DNA of 64,000 nt from Novosphingobium sp. JCM 18896 (GTDB lineage Bacteria > Pseudomonadota > Alphaproteobacteria > Sphingomonadales > Sphingomonadaceae): contig NZ_JAPCZF010000005.1 in NCBI RefSeq assembly GCF_025938095.1, positions 372,001 through 436,000 of the forward strand, written 5' to 3'. Below the pieces are notes generated by a model that searched no databases, was not told the origin of the DNA, and saw only the letters and a list, made by a program, of their open reading frames with translations. Position 1 is the stretch's first letter. Every line of letters begins with the position of its first letter. A program made the position numbers and the translations under genes. Of this stretch, positions 26,854 through 34,671 are shown piece after piece.

Positions 26854-27601
26854 ACCCAACATCCTGATCCTGGGTGGCACGACCGAGGCCAGCGCCCTGG
26901 CGGAAGCGCTCGCCGATCGCGGCGCGACGGCCGTGCTCAGCTATGCGGGCCGGGTGGCGAACCCGCGTAGGCAGCCGCTGCCGACCCGGGTTGGCGGTTT
27001 TGGCGGGATCGCCGGACTGGTGCGTTATCTGCGCGAGCAGGCGGTCACCCACTTGGTCGATGCGACCCACCCCTTCGCCGCGACGATGAGCGCCCACGCC
27101 GTCGCGGCGGCGGCCGAGACCGGCATTGCCCATATCGTGCTGACCCGGCCGGCATGGGCACCAGCGGCCGGCGATTGCTGGCGGCATGTGCCTGACATCG
27201 AGGCCGCGGTCGCAGCCCTGGCCGGTCCCCGGCGCCGGGTGATGCTCGCGCTCGGCCGGATGCATGTCAGCGCCTTCACCGCCCAGCCGCAGCACCACTA
27301 CCTGTTGCGCTTCGTTGATGCGCCCGAGGAAGCACCCGTGCTGCCCGATCACGCGCTGGTTGTCGATCGCGGCCCCTTCTCGGTCGAGGGCGATGTGGCC
27401 CTGATGCAGGACCATGAGATCGAGCTCGTCGTCTGCAAGAACGCCGGCGGCAGCGGCGCCGAGGCCAAGCTGATCGCCGCGCGGCGGCTGGGTCTGCCGG
27501 TGCTGATGATCGACCGGCCCGCCTTGCCCGAACGGCACACAGTCCACGAGATCGGTGCGGTGCTGGACTGGCTCGATCATGGTGCCGACCGCGGCGTGTA
27601 G
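26810..27601 (+). CDS. cobK: Precorrin-6A reductase
   Basis: The NADPH-dependent reductase of the aerobic pathway. The Rossmann start NILILGGTTEASALAEAL, the VDATHPFA block and the LGRMHVSAF segment are typical. The first in-frame ATG is at 26810 (263 residues), but it has no ribosome site. AGGAG at 26839-26843 lies eight bases before an ATA codon at 26852 that would give the standard CobK N-terminus, so the true start may be there. It is on the strand opposite to the other nine cob genes and its end overlaps cobJ by 25 bp. Confidence 0.88.
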   Translation: MPTIVSHARSGVCDIPNILILGGTTEASALAEALADRGATAVLSYAGRVANPRRQPLPTRVGGFGGIAGLVRYLREQAVTHLVDATHPFAATMSAHAVAAAAETGIAHIVLTRPAWAPAAGDCWRHVPDIEAAVAALAGPRRRVMLALGRMHVSAFTAQPQHHYLLRFVDAPEEAPVLPDHALVVDRGPFSVEGDVALMQDHEIELVVCKNAGGSGAEAKLIAARRLGLPVLMIDRPALPERHTVHEIGAVLDWLDHGADRGV

Positions 27602-28326
27602 AGGATCGGCGCGCCCGGTCGTTCGATCAGCCGGGTTTGGCTCGAGCCGACGATGACCATCGTCCGCATGTCGGCCATCCCGGGCCGGGCATCGGCGAGC
27701 GTCACGATCCGCAAGCTCTCCTCGGGCGTACAGACCGCGCGGGCGAACAGCACCAGGCGTTCGCCGCCGCAGGCCTCGCGCAGGACCTCGAGCGCGCGGG
27801 CGAAACCTTCGGGCCGGGCCTTCGATCGCGGATTGTAGAAGGCCATCGCGAAGTCGGCCTCGGCCGCGAGGCGCAGGCGCCGTTCGATCAGGTCCCAGGG
27901 CTTGAGATTGTCCGACAGGTTGATCGCACAGAAATCGTGACCGAGCGGCGCGCCGGCGCGCGCGCTCGCGGCCAGCATGGCAGTGATCCCCGGCAGCACG
28001 CGGATGTCGAGATCGCGCCAGGCGGCGGGGCCTTGTTCGAGAGTTTCGAACACCGCGGCGGCCATCGCGAAGACGCCGGGATCGCCCGAAGAGACGACGA
28101 CCACGCGGTGCCCCGCCGCGGCCAGTTCCAGCGCGTGCCGCGATCGTTCGATCTCGACGCGGTTGTCGGAGGCGTGCAGCGCCAGCCCGGCGCGCGGGGT
28201 GACGCGCGAGACATAGGGACCATAGCCGACGATGTCGGTGGCCTCCGCCAGGGCCGCGGTCACTTCGGGCGTGATCAGCGCCGCGTCGCCCGGGCCCATG
28301 CCGGCTATGGCGAGCCAGCCGCTCAT
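27577..28326 (-). CDS. cobJ: Precorrin-3B C(17)-methyltransferase
   Basis: This 249-residue tetrapyrrole methylase contracts the ring and methylates C-17. Visible are WLAIAGMGPGDAALITPEV, VVSSGDPGVFAMA near residue 80, the VLPGITAMLAA segment and AFYNPRSKARP near 165. The start at MSGWLAIAG overlaps the cobI stop by four bases. The 22-codon upstream extension lies inside cobI and was rejected. Confidence 0.93.
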   Translation of the reverse strand: MSGWLAIAGMGPGDAALITPEVTAALAEATDIVGYGPYVSRVTPRAGLALHASDNRVEIERSRHALELAAAGHRVVVVSSGDPGVFAMAAAVFETLEQGPAAWRDLDIRVLPGITAMLAASARAGAPLGHDFCAINLSDNLKPWDLIERRLRLAAEADFAMAFYNPRSKARPEGFARALEVLREACGGERLVLFARAVCTPEESLRIVTLADARPGMADMRTMVIVGSSQTRLIERPGAPILYTPRSAP

Positions 28327-29048
28327 GGCCGGCGTCCCTGGCCGTGGATCAGCAGGATCGAGAAATAGGGCGTGACGCTTTCCGCCTCGCACAGCGGCGT
28401 GACCCGCTGCTCGGCCATTGCCGCATATTCGACGAGGTAGGCCTGATCCTGCCGCCCGGCCGCGACCACCGCGCGGCGCAGCTTGGAGAGATTTCGGCCG
28501 ATCTTCATCACCACCAGCGCGTCGGTATCGCCGATGCGGCGGGTCAGCTCGTCCTCGGGCATCGTCGCCATGATCACGGTCAGGACGTCATCGCCCCAGG
28601 TCATCGGCTGGCCGCATGCGGTCCAGGCGCCCGACATGCCGGTGATGCCGGGGACCACGATGATCGGCACCTGGCCCGACAGCCGCGTGTAGAGGTGCAT
28701 GAACGAGCCGTAGAAGAAGGGATCGCCCTCGCAGAGCACGACGACGTCCTCGCCGGTGCCCGTCAGCGCGGCCAGGCGCTGCGTGCAATCGGCATAGAAG
28801 GCCGCGAGCATCGCGTTGTAGCGCGGATCGGTCACCGGGATCTCGGTGGTCACCGGGTATTCCATCGGCAGTTCGATCACGTCGTCGCGCAGCATGCCTT
28901 CGACGATGCGGCGCGCCTGGCCGGGTTTGCCGGCCTTGCGGAAATAGGCGACGTGGCGCGCGCCGCGCACCAGCCGGTCGGCGCGCACGCTGAGCAGGTC
29001 CTGCGCGCCCGGGCCGAGGCCGACGCCGTGGATCGTGCCAGTGTTCAT
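28323..29048 (-). CDS. cobI: Precorrin-2 C(20)-methyltransferase
   Basis: The 241-residue methylase commits precorrin-2 to the corrin pathway by methylating C-20. The start MNTGTIHGVGLGPGAQDLL, VVLCEGDPFFYGSFMHLY near residue 100 and VVPGITGMSGAWTA near 128 are characteristic. It overlaps cobH and cobJ by four bases each. Confidence 0.93.
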   Translation of the reverse strand: MNTGTIHGVGLGPGAQDLLSVRADRLVRGARHVAYFRKAGKPGQARRIVEGMLRDDVIELPMEYPVTTEIPVTDPRYNAMLAAFYADCTQRLAALTGTGEDVVVLCEGDPFFYGSFMHLYTRLSGQVPIIVVPGITGMSGAWTACGQPMTWGDDVLTVIMATMPEDELTRRIGDTDALVVMKIGRNLSKLRRAVVAAGRQDQAYLVEYAAMAEQRVTPLCEAESVTPYFSILLIHGQGRRP

Positions 29049-29674
29049 TCGATCGGGCTCGCCAGCGCGTTGATCGCGGCGACGGTGATCGCGCTGCCGC
29101 CCAGCCGCCCTTCGACGATGCCGCAGGGCACGGGCTGCGCCTCCCACAGCGCAGCCTTCGATTCCATTGCGCCGACGAAGCCGACCGGACAGCCGACGAT
29201 CGCCGCCGGGCGCGGGCAGGCCGGGTCTTCGAGCATGTTGAGCAGGTGGAACAGCGCCGTGGGGGCATTGCCGATCGCGACGACGGCGCCGGCCAGGTGC
29301 GGTCGCCACAGTTCGAGCGCCGCGGCCGAGCGCGTGTTGGCCATGGCCTTGGCTCGATCGGGAACGCTCGGGTCGTTGAGCGTGCAGACGATTGCATTGT
29401 CGGCCGGCAATCGCGACCGCGTAATGCCTTCTGAGACCATGCGGGCATCGCAGAGGATTGGCGCGCCGGCCGCCAGCGCTTCGGCGGCGACCGTCGCGAA
29501 GCCCGGCGAGAAACGAATGTGCGCGGCGAGTTCGACCATGCCCGCGGCGTGGATCATGCGCACGGCCACGCGTTCCTCTTCGGTCGTGAAGCGGGCAAGT
29601 TCGGTCTCGGCGCGGATCGTCGCGAAGGACTGGCGGTAGATGGCCTGGCCATCGGTTTCATAGATGTGGGGCAT
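29045..29674 (-). CDS. cobH: Precorrin-8X methylmutase
   Basis: The 209-residue enzyme moves the C-11 methyl group to C-12, giving hydrogenobyrinate. Family segments are IYRQSFATIRAE, MIHAAGMVELA (with the active-site His), ILCDARMVSEGI, AIGNAPTALFHLL and VGCPVGFVGAMESK. Its ATG shares one base with the cobG stop. Confidence 0.95.
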   Translation of the reverse strand: MPHIYETDGQAIYRQSFATIRAETELARFTTEEERVAVRMIHAAGMVELAAHIRFSPGFATVAAEALAAGAPILCDARMVSEGITRSRLPADNAIVCTLNDPSVPDRAKAMANTRSAAALELWRPHLAGAVVAIGNAPTALFHLLNMLEDPACPRPAAIVGCPVGFVGAMESKAALWEAQPVPCGIVEGRLGGSAITVAAINALASPIE

Positions 29675-30873
29675 CAGGCGGCTCCGAAAGCGGCGAGCAG
29701 GTCAGTGGCGGTCAGGCCGGCGCGTGACGGCGGATCGCCGGCGCGCGCGGCGAAGGCCAGGTCGAAGCGGCCGTCGCGTCCGGTCACGGTGATCTCGGCC
29801 GTGCCCGGATGCGCGCAGCCTTTGGCGCAGCCCGACAGGTGCAACTCTTCCGCGACATGGGGCGCGAGGCGCAGCGCGAGTGCACGCGTCTCGACCGTCG
29901 CCTGCGGGCAGGCCGGCATCCCGGGGCAGGCGGCGACGCGCAGCGCGGGATGGTCGGGCGTGTCGACGAAGCCCTCGCTGCATGCTGGGCGCTCACCTTC
30001 GAGCAGCACCGTGCGCCAGGGCGTCAGGCGCAGCGCGGACGCACGGCTTCGCTCGATCAGCAGGCGGAGCGCCTGAGCCTTGATGCTGCCGAACGGTACG
30101 CCGAAGGCTTGGCCCAGCGGGTGAGGACCGGCAACGAGCGGAGCGCGCGCAGGGGCGGCGTGAACGTCGCCGTCAGCCCAGGCAGGCAAGGCGGCAGCAT
30201 GACGCGCGACCCTCCCGGCTGCGGAGCCACCGGTGTCGACGAACCAGTGGGCCAGCGCGATCAGGGCATCGACGGCCGTGTCCAAGGTCACGCGCGTGCC
30301 GTTCGCGCGTCCATCCGCGCGCAGCAGCAGGGCGCCGTCCGCGGCCCGCTCGATCCGGAAATCCGCGGGGGCGGTCTGCAGCAGTGGCGCGGGTCCGGCA
30401 TCGATCGCGAAGCCGATCTTCGACGGCAACGGCGGTAGGTCGGCCAGGCGTGAGACCAGCGTCTCGGCCAGGCGCGCGCTGTCGTCTTTGGGCTGCCAGT
30501 CCGGCGCGATCAGCAGGTTGCGCCGTGCTTCGCGGTCAGGATCCGGATCGACGAGGTCGAGCGCGATCAAGCCATCGAGCAGCGCAGGCCAGCCCTGCTC
30601 GGAAACGCCGCGGATCTGCAGGTTGGCGCGGTTGGTCAGGTCTATCAGGCCGTTGCCGAAGCGCAGCGCGGCATCGCACAGGCCGAGAACCTGGCCGGCC
30701 TCGATCCGGCCGAGGCGCGGCTTCACGCGCACCAGCAGGCCGTCGCCGGCCGCCATCGGTCGCCAGGCGTCGGGGCACCAGCCGCGCTTGCCACGCGCGT
30801 TCTCGATCGGTGTATCGGGAAGCCCGGTTTCGGACCTGGCGCCCGAAAAAAGGCGCGGCGGCAGCAGACTCAC
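29674..30873 (-). CDS. cobG: Precorrin-3B synthase
   Basis: The 399-residue Fe-S monooxygenase makes the hydroxy-lactone at C-20 and marks the aerobic route. It has the sulfite/nitrite reductase half-domain fold (RGWCPDAWRPMAAGDGLLVR; NRANLQIRGV) and a 4Fe-4S cysteine set in ACPGMPACPQA and SGCAKGCAHPG. The GTG at 30873 is chosen because GGACGGAG lies five bases upstream; a TTG and a GTG a few codons earlier lack a site. It is the first gene behind the cobalamin riboswitch. Confidence 0.9.
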   Translation of the reverse strand: MSLLPPRLFSGARSETGLPDTPIENARGKRGWCPDAWRPMAAGDGLLVRVKPRLGRIEAGQVLGLCDAALRFGNGLIDLTNRANLQIRGVSEQGWPALLDGLIALDLVDPDPDREARRNLLIAPDWQPKDDSARLAETLVSRLADLPPLPSKIGFAIDAGPAPLLQTAPADFRIERAADGALLLRADGRANGTRVTLDTAVDALIALAHWFVDTGGSAAGRVARHAAALPAWADGDVHAAPARAPLVAGPHPLGQAFGVPFGSIKAQALRLLIERSRASALRLTPWRTVLLEGERPACSEGFVDTPDHPALRVAACPGMPACPQATVETRALALRLAPHVAEELHLSGCAKGCAHPGTAEITVTGRDGRFDLAFAARAGDPPSRAGLTATDLLAAFGAA

Positions 30874-30931
30874 GACGACTCCGTCCACACCGAGCAACGT
30901 TGGCGGGGCTTGCCGACGTCCGGTCGGTCGC

Positions 30932-30973
30932 TGCGTGATGCCGGCGGGCGTGGGAAGCGCCTGGCGTCACGCA
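30932..30973 (-). promoter_or_regulatory. Leader hairpin, candidate riboswitch expression platform
   Basis: The arms 30932-30942 and 30963-30973 pair with a single G-T mismatch, and four more pairs (GGCG with CGCC) can extend it. It lies between the riboswitch and the cobG start, about 60 bases before the start codon. It has no U-run. Confidence 0.4.
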
Positions 30974-31059
30974 CCGATGCAGCCCCAGCCGCAAAGGTTC
31001 GTCGCCCAGACGGATTACACCGTGCCCTGACCATCCCCTGGGCCACGGCAAGAGCGAAC

Positions 31060-31272
31060 AGACGCCGGCAGGTCTCCTGGCTCGCGGGTCAAAGTGTGCG
31101 GCACGGCCTTCCCAGGCCGGCGATGATCGCCGGGCCCAGTGGCGGCTCCTTCCGCTTGGAAAGAGCGATGTGCCTCACGCTCGCCGCTTACAGTTGCAGG
31201 GACAGCCTCGGATTGGGGTGGCAGGCCACCCGCACCGCGTTCCCTATTAAGCCCCTTGCGGGGCACCGGCGC
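31060..31272 (-). promoter_or_regulatory. Cobalamin riboswitch
   Basis: Read on the minus strand, the leader of cobG holds the conserved parts of the adenosylcobalamin aptamer in order: a GGTGCC stem, an ACGCGGTGCGGG region, the core TGCAACTGTAAGCGGCGAG (about 31178-31196) and the B12 box GAGACCTGCCGGCG (about 31062-31075). The order and spacing fit the class. It should lower expression of cobG-H-I-J when cobalamin is plentiful. Ends are approximate. The divergent FGE gene at 31415 is outside its control. Confidence 0.92.
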
Positions 31273-31414
31273 GATTCTCGTCCGGCCCGCTCGCGCGCGC
31301 CGAATGGCGGCGCCCTATAGGCTTGCCTCGGTCTGTGCAACCGATCGCTGGTTTCGGTCTCGATGATCGGGTCCCGGCTTGACGAAGCCCCGGTCGGTCG
31401 GCGACGAGACGGCG

Positions 31415-32356
31415 ATGACCATCGATCTGCTCCCGACCACCCAAGGCATGATCCACTTGCCCGGCGGCGCCTTCGCCATGGGTTCCGACCGCTTCTATCC
31501 CGAAGAGGCGCCGGTGCGACGTGTGCGCGTAGATCCGTTCTGGATCGACGAGACGCCCGTCACCAATGCCCAGTTCGCGGAATTCGTCGCGGCGACGGGA
31601 TACGTCACACTGGCCGAGACCGCTCCCGATCCCAAGGACTATCCGGGCATGGATCCGGCGCTGGCGCAGCCGGGCTCGGCCGTCTTCGAGATGACCGACC
31701 GTCCGGTCGACACCGGCGTGCCGAGCTGGTGGCATTTCCGCTTCGGCGCGAGCTGGCGCGCGCCGACCGGCCCTGGCAGCTCGATCGAAGGGATCGAGGA
31801 CCACCCCGTGGTCCACGTCGCCCATGCCGATGCCGAGGCCTATGCGACCTGGGCGGGCAAGGTGCTGCCGACCGAGGCCGAGTGGGAATTCGCCGCACGC
31901 GGCGGGCTCGACGGCGTGGACTACGCCTGGGGTGACGAACTGGCGCCCCAGGGTGCGATGCTGGCGAATTACTGGCAGGGGCTGTTCCCTTTCGCCAACC
32001 AGTTGACCGACGGCTGGCTGCGCACCTCGCCGGTGCGCACATATCCGGCCAACGGTTACGGTCTCTACGACATGATCGCCAACGTCTGGGAATGGACCGC
32101 CGACTGGTACGCCCAGCCCAAGGTCGAGCGGAAGGCGAAGGGATCGTGCTGTGTTCCCGCCAATCCGCGCGGCGGCACCCGCGGCGGCTCGATCGTCAAG
32201 CACGATGCTGCCAGGATGCCGCGCAAGGTGCTCAAGGGCGGATCGCATCTCTGCGCCGAGAACTACTGCCAGCGCTACCGCCCGGCGGCGCGCTATGCCC
32301 AGCCGGTCGACACCACGACCGGCCATGTCGGCTTCCGCTGCATCGTGCGCGGCTGA
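31415..32356 (+). CDS. Formylglycine-generating enzyme family protein
   Basis: The 313-residue protein has the sulfatase-modifying factor fold from MIHLPGGAFAMGSDRFYPEE through NVWEWTADWY and KGGSHLCAENYC to the end THVGF-type HVGFRC. C280 and C285 keep the x4 spacing of the copper-binding Cys pair of aerobic FGE (C336 and C341 in human SUMF1), and the following RYRPAAR matches too, so it is likely a real FGE that oxidises a sulfatase Cys to formylglycine. No sulfatase gene is in the window. Start at 31415 (MTIDLLP); a TTG at 31379 is possible. Confidence 0.82.
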   Translation: MTIDLLPTTQGMIHLPGGAFAMGSDRFYPEEAPVRRVRVDPFWIDETPVTNAQFAEFVAATGYVTLAETAPDPKDYPGMDPALAQPGSAVFEMTDRPVDTGVPSWWHFRFGASWRAPTGPGSSIEGIEDHPVVHVAHADAEAYATWAGKVLPTEAEWEFAARGGLDGVDYAWGDELAPQGAMLANYWQGLFPFANQLTDGWLRTSPVRTYPANGYGLYDMIANVWEWTADWYAQPKVERKAKGSCCVPANPRGGTRGGSIVKHDAARMPRKVLKGGSHLCAENYCQRYRPAARYAQPVDTTTGHVGFRCIVRG

Positions 32357-32386
32357 CGCGGAAAGTCCGCTCGATCGGGTCCTCGC

Positions 32387-32797
32387 CTAGCGGACTATCG
32401 GCTTGGCCGCGACGAGCGTCCCGAGGATGCGGCAGGGGACCGTGCCCTCGTTCTGCCAGGCATGGACGACCCCGCGATCGACGAGAATGTCGCCGGGGCG
32501 GAGGACCGTCTTGCCGGTTTCGGTCACGAGCGTGATCTCGCCCGACAGGACGGCGAGATAGTCGATCGTCGCGGTCGCGTGCATTTCCGTGCCGCCACCC
32601 GGCGGAATATCGACCCAGATGCAGTTCGTGCCCGTTTCGGGGAAGTCAAACTGATCATTGCCGGCATCGGCGTTGCCGTCGTTGTCGGCCGGGCAATCGG
32701 GGGCCGACCAAATGACGCTCGGCGCCGGGCCGTCGATGATAACTGTCGAGCGCCCGTCGGCATCCAGTCCGGTGACGACGCGACGGGGTGGTTGCAT
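32387..32797 (-). CDS. Cupin-domain protein
   Basis: The 136-residue protein has one cupin barrel: GGGTEMHATATIDYLAVLSGE (first motif, with a single His) and GDILVDRGVVHAWQN (second motif with His). It probably binds a metal, though the first motif has only one of the usual two His. The function is unknown. A TTG three codons earlier is an alternative start. It converges with the FGE gene and is separated from the HxlR gene by about 90 bp. Confidence 0.75.
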   Translation of the reverse strand: MQPPRRVVTGLDADGRSTVIIDGPAPSVIWSAPDCPADNDGNADAGNDQFDFPETGTNCIWVDIPPGGGTEMHATATIDYLAVLSGEITLVTETGKTVLRPGDILVDRGVVHAWQNEGTVPCRILGTLVAAKPIVR

Positions 32798-32886
32798 TGC
32801 GGGCAAGGGCCAATCCTCTTTGTCGGAAGACGAGGATTTTCAGCAGCTAGGAGAATTCCGGCAAGAGCCGATTCCACCGAAGCGGT

Positions 32887-33198
32887 TCAGTCCGATTGAA
32901 ACGTTGAGCCCCAGGCGTTGAGCGCGGCGATCGCAGGCTCCAGCGAGGCGCCCTTATCCGTCAGCGCATAGACCTGAACCTTGGTTTGGGCGCTCAAACG
33001 GTCGCGCACCACCAGTCCCGCCTCGATCATTTCCTCCAGGCGCTGGGTGAGGATCTTGGCGCTGACTATCGGCATCGCCGCGCGCAAGTCCGCGAAGCGC
33101 CGTGGTCCAGCGATGAGGCACGCGACGATCCGTAGCAACCAGCGCCGCTCGATCAGCGCGAAGGCGTCTTTCGCGCCGTCCTTCTGCGGTTCCTTCAC
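32887..33198 (-). CDS. HxlR-family transcriptional regulator
   Basis: The 103-residue protein is a MarR/HxlR-type winged helix: ALIERRWLLRIVACLIAGPRRFADL then AKILTQRLEEMIEAGLVVR and a wing. The N-terminal Cys that serves as redox or aldehyde sensor in several HxlR proteins is not at its usual place; the only Cys is in IVACL. It overlaps the GST gene by four bases and is the last gene of the emrA-SDR-GST set, so it may regulate detoxification. Confidence 0.85.
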   Translation of the reverse strand: MKEPQKDGAKDAFALIERRWLLRIVACLIAGPRRFADLRAAMPIVSAKILTQRLEEMIEAGLVVRDRLSAQTKVQVYALTDKGASLEPAIAALNAWGSTFQSD

Positions 33199-33842
33199 AT
33201 ATTCGATCCCGGACTGGCAAAGGCGGCAAGCCCCCTGCGGACATCCGGCCGGGTCACGACGGTTTCGAACCAGGATCGCAGTCGCGGGAGGCTTGGCCAG
33301 TCGAGCCGGTCGGCGCTCGCGCGGATGACCGTCACCGCCGCGATGTCGACCAGCGAGAAGGCATCGCCGGCCATATATCCGTCATCGAGGAACCGTTCCG
33401 ACGCGACGATCGCCTCGATCGATCGCTGGGCCAGATGATCGGCGCCCTCAGCCTTGACCCGATGCTTCAGAAAGAAGGCATTGCCGTTGGGGGCGATGAC
33501 ATCGGTGACGAAATAGAAGAACCGCTCGAGGGCAATCGAACGCGCGGGGCCGGCTTCCACCGGCAACAGGGCGCCCGGTTGCAGATCGCACAGATGGAAC
33601 AGGATCGCGTTCGACTGGGTCAGCGTGAGCGGCGCTTCGGGCTGCGATCGATCGACGAGCACGGGAACGCGTCCGTCGGGATTGATCGCCAGAAACGCCG
33701 GACTGCGATGTTCCGCGCGGCGAAGATCGACCGGCACCGCCGCATAGGGCAGGCCGAGCACCTCGAGCGCGACCGACACGCGCAGGCAATTCCCGGTCTC
33801 GGCGCCGAGCAATTCGAACCGTCGATCCGTCGCCTCAGGCAT
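33195..33842 (-). CDS. Glutathione S-transferase family protein
   Basis: The 215-residue protein has the thioredoxin-like N-terminal domain (GNCLRVSVALEVLGLPY, INPDGRVPVL with the cis-Pro, LTQSNAILFHL with the glutathione-contacting Ser) and an all-helical C-terminal domain (GDAFSLVDIAAV). It should conjugate or bind glutathione adducts. It overlaps the upstream SDR gene by eight bases and the HxlR gene by four. Confidence 0.88.
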   Translation of the reverse strand: MPEATDRRFELLGAETGNCLRVSVALEVLGLPYAAVPVDLRRAEHRSPAFLAINPDGRVPVLVDRSQPEAPLTLTQSNAILFHLCDLQPGALLPVEAGPARSIALERFFYFVTDVIAPNGNAFFLKHRVKAEGADHLAQRSIEAIVASERFLDDGYMAGDAFSLVDIAAVTVIRASADRLDWPSLPRLRSWFETVVTRPDVRRGLAAFASPGSNM

Positions 33843-34641
33843 CGATCGCTTCCCGATAGCGCGGCGCGACCTGGCGGCGCGCGAGTTGCGCGTGCAGTTC
33901 GAGGCGCTTCGTCTGCATCGCGTCCCAGTCCGCGGTGTCGTGGAGCGGCGGGATCGTCACGGCTTCCTTGCGGTCGAGCCCGACCAGAGCGGCATCGACG
34001 AGATCCTCGGCATCCATCACCCATTCGGGCGGCAGCATCGTGACATCGTTGCCCGACCGTTCCCAGAACTCGGTATGCGTCGGGCCGGGCAGCACCGACT
34101 GGATATGAACGCCGCGCTCGGCCGCGTCCTTGAGCAGTCCCTGGCCGAGCGAGAGCAGGTAGGACTTGGTCGCCGCATAGGCGCTGTCGAGGATCTCGGG
34201 CGCGACCGCGAGGATCGAGGATATGTTGACCACGCTGCCGCCGCCGTGCTCGCCGAAGGCGTGGATCGCGGCGCGGGTCAGCAGGGTGGGCGCGGTGATG
34301 TTGAGCGCGATCATCCGCGTCAGTTCTTCGGGGGCGGCGCTGAGCAGCGTGCCGTGCAGCGCCATGCCGGCGTTGTTGACCAGCAAGGTCAGCCGCGGCT
34401 CGCGAGTGATCCGGTCGGCCAGCGCATCGACGGCAACGGGATCGACCAGATCGGCGGCGAGCACTTCGACCGTGCGGCCGGTCTCGCCGTGAAGCTTCGC
34501 GGCCAGGGCTTCGAGCCGCACCTTGTCGCGGGCGACGAGGATCAGATCGTAACCGCGCCGGGCCAGGCGGTCGGCATAGATCGCGCCGATGCCCGAGGAC
34601 GCGCCGGTGACGAGGGCGATGCCTTTTGAGGTCTGTGTCAT
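33835..34641 (-). CDS. SDR-family oxidoreductase
   Basis: The 268-residue short-chain dehydrogenase has TGASSGIGAIYA, NNAGMALHG, a catalytic Ser in NISSILAV and YAATK with YxxxK spacing. The form resembles SDRs acting on hydrophobic carbonyls. It lies 30 bp downstream of the emrA-type gene and overlaps GST, so it is part of an efflux and detoxification operon. Confidence 0.85.
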   Translation of the reverse strand: MTQTSKGIALVTGASSGIGAIYADRLARRGYDLILVARDKVRLEALAAKLHGETGRTVEVLAADLVDPVAVDALADRITREPRLTLLVNNAGMALHGTLLSAAPEELTRMIALNITAPTLLTRAAIHAFGEHGGGSVVNISSILAVAPEILDSAYAATKSYLLSLGQGLLKDAAERGVHIQSVLPGPTHTEFWERSGNDVTMLPPEWVMDAEDLVDAALVGLDRKEAVTIPPLHDTADWDAMQTKRLELHAQLARRQVAPRYREAIDA

Positions 34642-34671
34642 GTCAGGTTTCCTGGGGGAGGGAGTAGGGGA

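Noticed and set aside
30910..31320. A 136-codon plus-strand frame over the riboswitch region
   Set aside because: It overlaps a strongly conserved cobalamin riboswitch on the other strand and has no ribosome site.
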